Origin: Methylobacterium sp. C25 | GTDB taxonomy: Bacteria > Pseudomonadota > Alphaproteobacteria > Rhizobiales > Beijerinckiaceae | Reading direction: 5' to 3' | DNA: 64,000 bases | NCBI RefSeq assembly: GCF_021352225.1 | Contig: NZ_JAAUVI010000003.1 | Location: 124,001-188,000, forward strand | Shown here: positions 50,843 through 59,265 of the stretch, in pieces | Position numbering within the stretch: position 1 is the stretch's first letter | Layout: the number at the start of each line of letters is the position of its first letter | Notes under the pieces: generated by a model | What the model was told of the DNA's origin: nothing | Database searches by the model: none | What the model saw: only the letters and a program-made list of their open reading frames with translations | Made by a program: the position numbers and the translations under genes

Positions 50843-50978
50843 CAAACCGCCTCCTCGTCATTCACGTCGATCGAGGCGCTCAGTCTCGATCGCCTCCTTG
50901 GTCCCTGGGCCGAACCCACGGCCGATCCGGCCGCGGGTTCGCCGAGAGATGCTTTGTCTTACCAGGCCGTAATGGCCT

Positions 50979-51332
50979 TTAGTGGGCGGTCTTCTGGGCG
51001 AGGGCGCCGTATTCCTTCGCCTGCGACTGCAGCGTGGCGAACTGGGCCTTCACGTACTCGGACTGCAGCTCGAAAGCCTCGCGGAAGTCGCGGGCGCGGA
51101 CGAGCTTCTGCGTGAAGTCGAAGGTGGCGTTGGCGTTGGTCTGGGCATGGTCGATGCCCTTGAGGATGGCAGCATGAACCGTCGACTGGACGTTCACGCC
51201 CGTGCTCTGCAGCTGCTCGGAGGTCTTCAGAGCGCCGCTGAAGAAGCTGCCGAACGCATTGCGGGCCTGCTCGACGCTCTTGTCAGCGAACTCGCGCAGC
51301 TCGGTCGGGATCTCGAAACCTTGCGTAGCCAA
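50979..51332 (-). CDS. Phasin, compact form, probable TTG start
   Basis: A 117-residue granule-coat protein of Phasin_2 type: helical, with EQARNAFGSFFSGALKTSEQ and FREAFELQSEYVKAQFATLQSQ. The usual family size and the composition support a polyhydroxyalkanoate-granule role, like the small Gap11-type phasin of Methylobacterium. TTG 51332 is chosen as start because AGGAG at 51341-51345 sits seven to eight bases upstream; an ATG at 51377 lacks such a site. Its promoter contains a palindrome. Confidence 0.85.
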   Translation of the reverse strand: MATQGFEIPTELREFADKSVEQARNAFGSFFSGALKTSEQLQSTGVNVQSTVHAAILKGIDHAQTNANATFDFTQKLVRARDFREAFELQSEYVKAQFATLQSQAKEYGALAQKTAH

Positions 51333-51393
51333 AGCAATCTCTCCTGTGAGCTTTTCCGTCGGGCTCCGGCGACTCATCGCCGCGGCCCGGTGG

Positions 51394-51423
51394 AGATATG
51401 TTGCAACGCAACATGAAAGTCAA
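51394..51423 (-). promoter_or_regulatory. Phasin promoter with palindrome in the spacer
   Basis: On the minus strand: -35 TTGACT (51418-51423), an 18-base spacer and ATATCT (51394-51399). The spacer contains the palindrome ATGTTGC-aac-GCAACAT at 51398-51414. Its core TTGC-N3-GCAA resembles the CTGC-N3-GCAG site described for the PHA regulator PhaR. The site blocks polymerase when filled, so a PhaR-type repressor released by PHA would fit. Confidence 0.6.
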
Positions 51424-51601
51424 GGAGGCCTTCCGGCCCATTTCGCCGGCCCGAACCGGGGTTGATATGTAATTGATCTAAAAGTGAATTGTTAATTCGA
51501 TAAGGTAACAATTCCCTGGGGTTGCCGTCAAACGTGCAGAGCGAAGATCTGGTAGTCGGCTGTCGATCTCTGCCTTGGGCGCTGACTTCGCCGCATCAAT
51601 G

Positions 51602-52867
51602 TCAGCGAGCCGTGAAATTGAATGCAGAATCGATCTTCTGACGGCTGAGCTTGGGTGCAGTTCCACGTATCTGTGCTTCGTAGATGCGGATCAGGCCGTC
51701 CGCATACGCGGAGAGGGTCATCGGCGCCGCCCAGTAGCGCTCGTAGGCGCCCTGTCCTGTGCGATGCACAATCGCATTGTCCGCAAGTCGATCGAAGGCC
51801 GTGGCGAGGGCGTCGACGTCGGGCTCGACGACGAAGCCGCTCACCCCGTCTACGACCTTCTCCGAGGCGCCCGAGCGCGCCGACGCGACCACGGGAATGC
51901 CGGCTGCCAGCGCCTCGTAGACCGTGAGCGGACCCGTCTCGTACCAGCGCGAGGGCGCGCAGACGGCGCGGGCGCGGGCGCGCAGCACGGCCTCGACCTC
52001 TGCCGGGCTGCGCCAGCCGAGCAGCTCGACGCCGGGCATTGCGCGTAACCGATCCTCGAGCGGACCAGCACCCACGAACAAGGCCGGCATTCCCGCCTTC
52101 CGCGCAGCCTCGGCGACGAGATCGGCGCCTTTCTCCTGCGTCAGGCGGCCGACATAAACGATGGCGTCGCCCTGGGCCGGATCGGCCGGCGCGCCCTGCG
52201 GCGTGCGCACCGGGTTGTCGAGGCGGTGATGGCGAAGGTCGAAGCCCGCAAGCAGCGCCCCGGCCCGCGCCACGCTCGCATCGCAGACATGGACGACGTC
52301 GAGCCGGCCGGAACCGATCGCGGTGCGCATCGCGGCGGAGCGCGCAACGCGCACCATCTTGTGCAGCCGGCTCTTCGGATCACAGGCGGCGGCGACACAC
52401 GAGGCGGAGAGAGGCTTCAGCGCGCACGGCTCGCCCTGGTCGAAGCGATAGTAGAGGCCGTTCGGGCAGGCCAGGAAGTATTCGTGCAGGGTCAGCGTCA
52501 CCGGCACGCCGCGGGCGAGCAGGACGGGGAGGACCGCCGGCGAGAGCGCACGGGTCCATTGATGCAGGTGGATGCAATCGGCCGGCACCGGCAGCGCGTC
52601 GAGGGCGGCGGCGAGCCTGCGCGCAGCCTCGCCGTGCCAAATGCCGGTCACCGCCCCCTTCCAGGCCGGCAGGGACCAGACGTCCGCGAGCCCGAGGCCG
52701 ATCCGGTTGATGCGCGGATGATCGAGCAGCGGGTCGACCGGGCCGTCGATCGCCTGGATGAAGCTGACGGCGACCCCGGCCTCGGCGAGGCCACGTGCCG
52801 ATTCCACCGCGACCTTCTCCGCGCCGCCGCTGGCGACGGCGAATTCGGCGAGGATGACGACGTGCAT
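51602..52867 (-). CDS. GT4-family glycosyltransferase (copy 1)
   Basis: A 421-residue GT-B enzyme. The N-terminal Rossmann half begins MHVVILAEFAVASGGAEKVAVE. The C-terminal half has the GT4 donor-binding pattern: VYVGRLTQEKGADL, then YETGPLTVYEALAAGIPVVAS with the E-x7-E spacing. A cysteine-bearing insertion follows the HEYFLACPNG segment (Cys also in the next 25 residues). It is divergent from a paralogue 115 bp away. It probably builds a surface polysaccharide; acceptor and sugar are unknown. Confidence 0.9.
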   Translation of the reverse strand: MHVVILAEFAVASGGAEKVAVESARGLAEAGVAVSFIQAIDGPVDPLLDHPRINRIGLGLADVWSLPAWKGAVTGIWHGEAARRLAAALDALPVPADCIHLHQWTRALSPAVLPVLLARGVPVTLTLHEYFLACPNGLYYRFDQGEPCALKPLSASCVAAACDPKSRLHKMVRVARSAAMRTAIGSGRLDVVHVCDASVARAGALLAGFDLRHHRLDNPVRTPQGAPADPAQGDAIVYVGRLTQEKGADLVAEAARKAGMPALFVGAGPLEDRLRAMPGVELLGWRSPAEVEAVLRARARAVCAPSRWYETGPLTVYEALAAGIPVVASARSGASEKVVDGVSGFVVEPDVDALATAFDRLADNAIVHRTGQGAYERYWAAPMTLSAYADGLIRIYEAQIRGTAPKLSRQKIDSAFNFTAR

Positions 52868-52982
52868 GACGGGGCGTCCCGGTCGCCGGGCAAAGTTACC
52901 CGAGCCGATTGCACGGTTTACGCCCGATCAACTGCCGAGCGGTAAAGATGCCCGACTTTTCCCGGAATGATCGGGTGCCATC

Positions 52983-54284
52983 GTGCGTGTCGTCCTCGTT
53001 CTCGATCACGCCCACATCAATGGGGGGCAGGCGAAAGTCGCGCTCGACTCCGCCCTCGGGCTGAGCGCGCGCGGCCACGCGGTCACCGTGTTCGCGGCGG
53101 TCGGCCCGGTCGATCCTCGTCTCGAGGAGGCCGGCATCCGCGTCGTCTGCCTCGGCCAGGCAGACATCGAGTCCACGAAGAACAAGCTCGCCTTCGCCGC
53201 GCAGGCAATCTGGAACCGCAAGGCCGCCGACGCGCTCGGCAAGGAGCTACGGCACTACGATCCGGCCGACACGCTGGTGCATGTCCACGCCTTCGCCAAG
53301 TCGCTGTCGCCTTCGATCGGGGTAGCGATCGCGGCATCGGGCCTGCCGTGCCTCTACACCATGCACGAGTTCTTCCTGGTCTGCCCGAATGGCGGATTCT
53401 ACGATTACCCGGCCGAAGCGATCTGCCATCGGACGCCGATGTCCGCCGCCTGCCTCGGCACGAATTGCGATGCCCGCTCCTATCCGCGCAAGCTCCTGCG
53501 TGTGGTGCGCCATGTCGGGCTCGATCACGTCGCGAAGTTGCCCAGGCTCTTCCGCCACGTGATCACGATCAGCGCCCTTCAGGAGCGGGTCGTTGCGCCC
53601 CTTTTGCCCGCGGGCACCGTCTTCCACCGGGTGGACAACCCGATCTCCGTGCCGAAAGCGCCTGCCCGATCCGGACCGCCGGGCGACTTCCTGTTCGTCG
53701 GCCGCATCTCCACCGAGAAGGGTGCGCCGATCTTCGCGGAGGCCGCGCGTCGCGCCGGTGTGAGGCCGGTCTTCGTCGGCGACGGGCCGAGCGCAACCGA
53801 ACTCAAGGTGCGCTATCCCGAGAGTGTGATGCTCGGCTGGAAAAACGCCGAGCAGGTCCAGGCGCTGATGCGCGAGGCCCGCGCACTCGTATTTCCGAGC
53901 ATCTGGTACGAGGGCCAGCCGCTCACCGTCTACGAGGCGCTCGCCGTCGGCTGCCCGGTCGTCGTCAGTGATGCCTGCGCGGGCCGCGAGGCGATCGAGG
54001 ACGGCGAGAACGGGTTCTGGTTCCGCTCCGGCGACTCGGCGGCCCTGGCCGCGCACCTCACCCGGCTGACCGACGATGGCCTCGCCGATCGCCTCAGCCG
54101 GCAGGCCCACGAGCACTACTGGGCCGGCCCGCTCAGCGTCGACGCGCATCTCGACCGGCTGGAGCAGGTCTACGACCGGGTCGCACGCGAGGCCGCCGGG
54201 CGCCGGCGGGGCGCCGCGATGCCGAGCGCGCGTCGCTATCCACCCCCAATCGGTCCGGAAACACCCCCACGCCCGCTGCGTTGA
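52983..54284 (+). CDS. GT4-family glycosyltransferase (copy 2)
   Basis: A 433-residue paralogue of the divergent gene. It starts at GTG 52983, giving MRVVLVLDHAHINGGQAKVALD; no ATG is in frame nearby and the ribosome site is weak. The donor-binding side has FVGRISTEKGAPIF and WYEGQPLTVYEALAVGCPVVVSD. The HEFFLVCPNG segment and the following Cys-rich insert match copy 1. The C-terminal roughly 30 residues are Arg/Pro-rich. The pair may act in sequence on one glycan. Confidence 0.9.
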   Translation: MRVVLVLDHAHINGGQAKVALDSALGLSARGHAVTVFAAVGPVDPRLEEAGIRVVCLGQADIESTKNKLAFAAQAIWNRKAADALGKELRHYDPADTLVHVHAFAKSLSPSIGVAIAASGLPCLYTMHEFFLVCPNGGFYDYPAEAICHRTPMSAACLGTNCDARSYPRKLLRVVRHVGLDHVAKLPRLFRHVITISALQERVVAPLLPAGTVFHRVDNPISVPKAPARSGPPGDFLFVGRISTEKGAPIFAEAARRAGVRPVFVGDGPSATELKVRYPESVMLGWKNAEQVQALMREARALVFPSIWYEGQPLTVYEALAVGCPVVVSDACAGREAIEDGENGFWFRSGDSAALAAHLTRLTDDGLADRLSRQAHEHYWAGPLSVDAHLDRLEQVYDRVAREAAGRRRGAAMPSARRYPPPIGPETPPRPLR

Positions 54285-54329
54285 CCCGGCAAGCGCATCG
54301 CAATGCGCAGAGTGCAACAGCGAGGCGAC

Positions 54330-54521
54330 ATGTCCGACACGACCTCCCCGAAGCCGGGCGATCCGAAGGCCGACGAGCACGCGAAGCCTCGGCCCGCGCA
54401 AAAGGTCAGCGACAAGGCCAATCCCGAAAACGAGCCGGGCGAGCTCGAAAAGCGGCTCGACGAGGCGCTCGAAGATACGTTTCCTTCGAGCGATCCGGTC
54501 TCGGTCAAGATCACGAAATAG
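54330..54521 (+). CDS. Small conserved protein, 63 residues
   Basis: A hydrophilic protein with many Lys, Glu, Asp and Pro. The C-terminal part contains LEKRLDEALEDTFPSSDPVS, a motif known from many small alphaproteobacterial proteins of unknown function. The ATG at 54330 is chosen; nine upstream codons are open. It follows the glycosyltransferase by 45 bases and ends just before a strong terminator. Confidence 0.7.
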   Translation: MSDTTSPKPGDPKADEHAKPRPAQKVSDKANPENEPGELEKRLDEALEDTFPSSDPVSVKITK

Positions 54522-54544
54522 CTGACGCGCTCGTCCACGAAAAA

Positions 54545-54580
54545 GGGCGCCGGGGCTTTCACCCCGGCGCCCTCTTTTTT
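54545..54580. terminator. Strong bidirectional intrinsic terminator
   Basis: GGGCGCCGGGG pairs perfectly with CCCCGGCGCCC around a CTTTCA loop, followed by TCTTTTTT on the plus strand and preceded by AAAAA for the opposite direction. It separates the 63-residue gene from mcd, which converges on it. Confidence 0.9.
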
Positions 54581-54607
54581 CTGCTTCTCTCGAGCGCTGC
54601 GAGAGAC

Positions 54608-56293
54608 CTACTGCTCCAGCAGGCGGCGCGCGATCACCTGGGCCTGGATCTCGGCTGCACCCTCGAAGATGTTGAGGATACGCGCATCGCAGAGGATACG
54701 ACTCGCCGTGTATTCCAGCGCGAAGCCGTTGCCGCCATGGATCTGCAGGGCGTTGTCGGCCGCGGCCCAGGCGACACGGGCGCCGAGCAGCTTGGCCATG
54801 CCGGCCTCGAGATCGCAGCGCTTGCCCTCGTCCTTCTCGCGGGCCGAGAAGTAGGTGAGCTGGCGGGCGATGTTGATCTCCACCGCCATCATCGCGATCT
54901 TGTCGGCGACCCGCGGAAACTCCACCAGCGGCTTGCCGAACTGGATGCGCTCCTCGGCATAGCGCAGGCCGACGTCGAGCGCGGCCTGGGCGACGCCAAT
55001 GGCACGGGCCGCCGTCTGGATACGGGCGGATTCGAAGGTCTGCATGAGCTGGGTGAAGCCCTTGCCCTCGACATCGCCGAGGAGGTTGGCGCCGGGCACC
55101 TCGAAGCCCTCGAAGGAGAGTTCGTATTCCTTCATGCCGCGATAGCCGAGCACCTCGATCTCGCCACCGGTCAGGCCGTCGACCGGGAAAGGCTCGGCAT
55201 CGGTGCCGCGCGGCTTCTCGGCAATGAGCATGGAGAGGCCGCGGTGGCCCTTCTCCTCGGGCTTCGTCCGTACCAGCACCGTCATGATGTCGGCGCGCAC
55301 GGGATGGGTGATCCAGGTCTTGTTGCCGGTGATCTTCCAGACGTCGCCCTCTTTCACCGCGCGGGTGCGTAGCGACGCGAGGTCGGAGCCGGTATTCGGC
55401 TCGGTGAAGACGGCAGTCGGCAGGATCTCGCCCGAGGCGAGCTTCGGCAGGAAGCGCTGCTTCTGCTCCTCGGTGCCGCCGCCGAGGATCAGCTCGGCCG
55501 CGATCTCGGAGCGGGTGCCGAGCGAGCCGACGCCGATATAGGCGCGCGACAGCTCTTCCGAGACCACGCACATCGCGGCCTTCGGCATGCCCATGCCGCC
55601 ATATTCCTCGGGGATCGTCAGGCCGAAGACGCCGAGCTCGGCCATCTTCTCGATGATCTCCATCGGGATGTAGTCGTTCTTCAGGTGCCACTCATGCGCC
55701 TGCTCGACGACCTCGGCCTTGCCGAAGCGGCGCATCTCGGAGCGGATCGCCTCCATGTCCTCGTCGAGGCCGGATTCGCCGATCGTCGCGGAGCCGGAGC
55801 CCTCGCGGATCTTGGCGACCAGCGCCTTGCGGTTGGCGGCGGTGTTGCCGTCGGCGATCACCGCCTCGACGGCCTCGCTGCGGTACTGTGCCAACTCGCC
55901 GAGCTTGAAGCCGAGCGACGAGGTCGGGCGCACCATCTCGCCCTGGCTCATCGGGATGCCGCCGAACATCTGGTCGAGGTATTCGCCCGCGCCGATCTTC
56001 ACGAGCAGCGTCTCGGTCTCGCCGAGCTTGCCCTCGCCCTGAAGCCGCTCGGCATAACCGGAGAGCTCGCGCACCGCCTCGCCGTAGGTCGCGAGCCAGG
56101 CCAGACCGTGGGCGGCGTGCTGCTCGGCTTCGAGTTTGCCGGCGTCGATCTTGCCCTCAGGGGTGAGCACGAGCTTGCGCACCCGCGCGGTGGCCTCGGC
56201 GACGAGCTTCGCGGCGGAATCGGCCGCCGCGCGGGTCAGGCCGACGAGATCCTGCGCGTCGTCGGTCGATGAGATGGCGGGAGAAGCGGCCAT
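54608..56293 (-). CDS. mcd: (2S)-Methylsuccinyl-CoA dehydrogenase
   Basis: A flavin acyl-CoA dehydrogenase of the ethylmalonyl-CoA pathway that turns (2S)-methylsuccinyl-CoA into mesaconyl-CoA. The 561-residue length includes the roughly 170-residue N-terminal helical extension that sets Mcd apart from the usual 380-residue enzymes. The FAD-binding and catalytic domain shows FGLTIPEEYGGMGMP, TAVFTEPNTGSDLASL, ITGNKTWITH and QIHGGNGFALEYTASRILCD. A general acyl-CoA dehydrogenase is less likely because of the extension. It is a lone gene converging on a terminator. Confidence 0.88.
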   Translation of the reverse strand: MAASPAISSTDDAQDLVGLTRAAADSAAKLVAEATARVRKLVLTPEGKIDAGKLEAEQHAAHGLAWLATYGEAVRELSGYAERLQGEGKLGETETLLVKIGAGEYLDQMFGGIPMSQGEMVRPTSSLGFKLGELAQYRSEAVEAVIADGNTAANRKALVAKIREGSGSATIGESGLDEDMEAIRSEMRRFGKAEVVEQAHEWHLKNDYIPMEIIEKMAELGVFGLTIPEEYGGMGMPKAAMCVVSEELSRAYIGVGSLGTRSEIAAELILGGGTEEQKQRFLPKLASGEILPTAVFTEPNTGSDLASLRTRAVKEGDVWKITGNKTWITHPVRADIMTVLVRTKPEEKGHRGLSMLIAEKPRGTDAEPFPVDGLTGGEIEVLGYRGMKEYELSFEGFEVPGANLLGDVEGKGFTQLMQTFESARIQTAARAIGVAQAALDVGLRYAEERIQFGKPLVEFPRVADKIAMMAVEINIARQLTYFSAREKDEGKRCDLEAGMAKLLGARVAWAAADNALQIHGGNGFALEYTASRILCDARILNIFEGAAEIQAQVIARRLLEQ

Positions 56294-56418
56294 GGTTCAC
56301 TCTCTGAAATCAAAAATCCTTGGGGTCATTATAGGGTCTCGCGGCGCTGCAGTAGGGGGTTATTGCTTTGCCGTGCCAAGAACTTGCGTGAATGCAAAAT
56401 ACATTCATCAAGAAGGGT

Positions 56419-57300
56419 CTAGCCCCTGCTGGCGAGAGCGACACCTGCCGCCGCCACCGCCATGCCGGCGATCTGGATCGGGCTCAGCGCCTCCCCGAAC
56501 ATCGCATAGGCCATCAGGGCGGAGACCGGCGGCACCAGGAAGAGGAGCGAGGCCACGCCAGCCACGGCCCCCCGCCGGATCAACGCCATCAGGAGCAGGA
56601 TTCCCGCGACCGAATTGCCGAGCACCGACCAGGCGAAGCCGAGGCCGAGCGACCAACCGAGATCAGCATGCCAATCGCCGAAAAGGGCCGCCATCGGCAG
56701 CATCAGCAGCGAGGCGCCGGTGAACTGGATGGTGGCATTCGCGAGGAGATCCGTGCCCCCAGCCGTGCGCTTCTGCCAGAGCGTGCCGAGCGTCATTGCA
56801 ACCATCGCTGCGAGGCAGACCGCGAGCGCCACGGGTGGGATGCCGGAGGCATCGACCGCGCCGAGTTTCGGCGCCAGCACCAGCCCCGCGCCGAGAAAGC
56901 CCGCACCGATGCCGGCCCATCGCCGTCCAGCGACCCGCTCGCCGAGCAGCGGACCTGCGATCGCCGCGGTGAGCAGCGGCTGCAGGCTTCCGACCAGGGC
57001 GGCGATGCCGGCCGGCAATCCGCGATGGACGGACCAGAACACGCCGGCGACGTAGAAACCCTGCATCAGCACCCCGGCGATCAGGGCATTCCGCCAGCCG
57101 TCGAGCTTCGGCCAGCGCACGCCGTTGGCGGCGCTGATCGCCGCGAGCACCAGGGCGGTCACCACGACGCGCACGGCGACGAAGGCCAGGGGCTCGGCAT
57201 GGGGCGCCACGAGGCGCGCCGTGACGAACCCCGTCGCCCAGATCACAACGAATAGGCTCGGAATCAGGGTTGCCGGCAGCCCGGCGGATTTCCTCGGCAT
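56419..57300 (-). CDS. EamA/DMT-family transporter
   Basis: An inner-membrane exporter-like protein of about 293 residues with ten hydrophobic segments, arranged as two EamA repeats of five. Typical segments include LIPSLFVVIWATGFVTARLV at the start and a second repeat after the middle Arg/Gly loop. ATG 57300 is chosen because the first membrane helix begins just after it; ATG 57348 would add 16 hydrophilic residues. Substrate unknown, possibly an amino acid or metabolite. Divergent from yihY. Confidence 0.85.
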   Translation of the reverse strand: MPRKSAGLPATLIPSLFVVIWATGFVTARLVAPHAEPLAFVAVRVVVTALVLAAISAANGVRWPKLDGWRNALIAGVLMQGFYVAGVFWSVHRGLPAGIAALVGSLQPLLTAAIAGPLLGERVAGRRWAGIGAGFLGAGLVLAPKLGAVDASGIPPVALAVCLAAMVAMTLGTLWQKRTAGGTDLLANATIQFTGASLLMLPMAALFGDWHADLGWSLGLGFAWSVLGNSVAGILLLMALIRRGAVAGVASLLFLVPPVSALMAYAMFGEALSPIQIAGMAVAAAGVALASRG

Positions 57301-57478
57301 GACGAGAGGCCTCGACCATGCGCTGTGCGGGGATGCAACCGCAGGCATCGGCGCCCAGCCATGCGTGGAGCATCCTTCCCGATGCGTCGATCACCACGTT
57401 GACGAAACCGTCCAGGTTCCGCGTAAGTCCGAGCAGGCCCGTCCTCGGGCCGATGGACACCCTGATACTGCGACTTCC

Positions 57479-58381
57479 GTGAAACCGCTCCGCACGTGCC
57501 TCGACGTCGCCGGCGTCGCCGCCCAACGCTTTGTCGCCCATGATGGCTGGGCGATTGCCAGTCACATCGCGCTGTCGATGCTGACCTCGCTGTTCCCGTT
57601 CCTGATCCTGCTCGCGGCGCTGGCCGGCCTGTTTGGCTCGAAACCGCTGGCGGATGAGGCCGGCACGCTGATCTTCGGCGCGCTCCCGCACGAGGTCGCC
57701 GGACCCATCGTCGGCGAAGTCCATCGGGTGCTGACCGAGCAGCGCAGCGGCGTGCTGACGATCGGCCTGGTGCTGGCGCTGTATTTCTCGTCGTCCGGCG
57801 TGGAATCCCTGCGCGTCGGCCTCAACCGCGCCTATGGCCGCAGGGAGATGCGCTCCTGGTGGCTGACCCGCCTCGAATCCATCGGCTACGTCGTCTGCGG
57901 CGCCTTCGCGATGCTGACCTTCGCGCTGCTGGTGGTGCTTGGCCCCCTGCTCTGGCGGCAGGCGGTCTTCGTGGCGCCAGGGCTCGAGACGCTCGGCCTC
58001 ACCGTCACGATCGGCCGCCTCGGGATCACAGCGGTGCTGATCGTGCTGGTCCTCGTCATCGCCCACAAATTCGTCGCGGCCGGCAGCAGGCCCATCGTCG
58101 CGGTGCTGCCGGGCATCGGCGTGACGATGGTGCTGTGGTTCGTCGCCGGCCTCGGCTTCGGGTTCTATCTCGACCGCTTCGCGAACGCCTACGTCTCCAC
58201 CTATGGCGGCCTCGCCACGGCGATGGTGTTCCTGGTTTTTCTCTACTGGTTCGCGGCGATGTTCCTGTTCGGCGGCGAGATCAACGGGACGGTGATCGCG
58301 GCACGGCGTCAGCGCCTGCAGGCCCGGATGCTGGCCAAGCAGACGGCTGCCCTTCGGCTGGAAAAGCGTGACCGCCAGTAA
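57479..58381 (+). CDS. YihY/virulence factor BrkB family membrane protein
   Basis: A 300-residue protein with about six membrane helices. The family hallmarks HDGWAIASHIALSMLTSLFPFL near the N-terminus, YFSSSGVESLRVGLNRAYG in the middle and LVFLYWFAAMFLFGGEING at the end are present. The GTG at 57479 starts just before the conserved region; the frame stays open upstream without coding character and no in-frame ATG is near. Formerly called RNase BN by mistake; function unknown. A short GTGACC/GGTCAC hairpin surrounds its stop codon. Confidence 0.87.
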   Translation: MKPLRTCLDVAGVAAQRFVAHDGWAIASHIALSMLTSLFPFLILLAALAGLFGSKPLADEAGTLIFGALPHEVAGPIVGEVHRVLTEQRSGVLTIGLVLALYFSSSGVESLRVGLNRAYGRREMRSWWLTRLESIGYVVCGAFAMLTFALLVVLGPLLWRQAVFVAPGLETLGLTVTIGRLGITAVLIVLVLVIAHKFVAAGSRPIVAVLPGIGVTMVLWFVAGLGFGFYLDRFANAYVSTYGGLATAMVFLVFLYWFAAMFLFGGEINGTVIAARRQRLQARMLAKQTAALRLEKRDRQ

Positions 58382-58600
58382 GGTCACGCACGATCATAGC
58401 AAAGCTCGGTCGAGCTCACGATGAGAAGGCGGCCGATTCCGCTGATCACGGATTTTTGAATTGTAAATCCAAGTCTTTGCCGGATGTCGGTTACATTCCG
58501 CCGCGCGAAATCAGCTGATACCGGATGGAACAGAGGGAACTCGTCAGGCTCTCGCGGCTTTGATGCTATGCTCTGTGTGACATCCCTCTGCCTCGACAGG

Positions 58601-58633
58601 CCTGCGTCCCCAGCGGACAGCAGGTCTTTTTTT
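58601..58633 (+). terminator. Probable intrinsic terminator
   Basis: CCTGC-GTCC and GGAC-a-GCAGG form a 9-bp stem with one bulge, followed by TCTTTTTTT. It lies about 220 bases after the yihY stop on the plus strand, so yihY may have a long 3' untranslated region or a separate small transcript may end here. Confidence 0.6.
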
Positions 58634-58662
58634 GGCGTGAGCCCATCGGGAGAGGCCGCGCC

Positions 58663-59148
58663 CTACTTCGAGCCTTGCGACAGGTTGTAGGAGAAGCGCG
58701 TGTCGCCCGAGGCGTCCTTGCGATCGTTGGAGACCACGACGGTGTAGCCGTTCTTCGTCCCGATCACGGACGATTGCGAGACGGATACCGACGGCCCGAG
58801 TTGACCGGCATAGAAGGTCGCCACCTGCGAAAAGGCGTCCTTCGTCGTTCCGATGATGGCAGCCGAGACGGCAGCGCCCGCGGCATCAGTATCCAGGCTC
58901 ACGTCGACCAGCGCGGCGCCCGGATAGGGCGTGAAGACGGGCGCCAGCGGCGGCGGCAGGGTCTTGGCGCCGCTGGAATTCTGGATCCGGTAGTGCAGGC
59001 CGCCCTTGCCGTTCGGCTCCCCGGACGCGGCGCCGTCGGCCTCCATCCAGCTCACGACGAGGGCCGTGCCGACCAGGATCGGTGCTGCGATCACCCCGAC
59101 GAGAAGCAGAAAGCGCAGGCGCTCCCTCGTGTTGAAGAAGCCCAGCAT
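58663..59148 (-). CDS. Membrane-anchored hypothetical protein, 161 residues
   Basis: Starts at ATG 59148 with GGGAGGGG upstream; nine further upstream codons are rejected. One N-terminal hydrophobic segment (about residues 12-34) anchors the protein. The rest, about 125 residues, is Ala/Gly/Ser-rich and would lie in the periplasm, with YPGAALVDVSLDTDAAGAAV and a later FYAGQLGPSV part. No family is recognised. It shares the strand with the ABC exporter upstream (gap 117 bases). Confidence 0.65.
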   Translation of the reverse strand: MLGFFNTRERLRFLLLVGVIAAPILVGTALVVSWMEADGAASGEPNGKGGLHYRIQNSSGAKTLPPPLAPVFTPYPGAALVDVSLDTDAAGAAVSAAIIGTTKDAFSQVATFYAGQLGPSVSVSQSSVIGTKNGYTVVVSNDRKDASGDTRFSYNLSQGSK

Positions 59149-59265
59149 GCCCACCCCTCCCGCGACGAATGCCACGGCCGTGGCGCAGCCACGCGCCTAA
59201 CAGCTACGCTCGCCATCGCCCAGGAACGAGAGCCCGCTCTCGCGGCTTCGTGATGGCGGCGCGAG

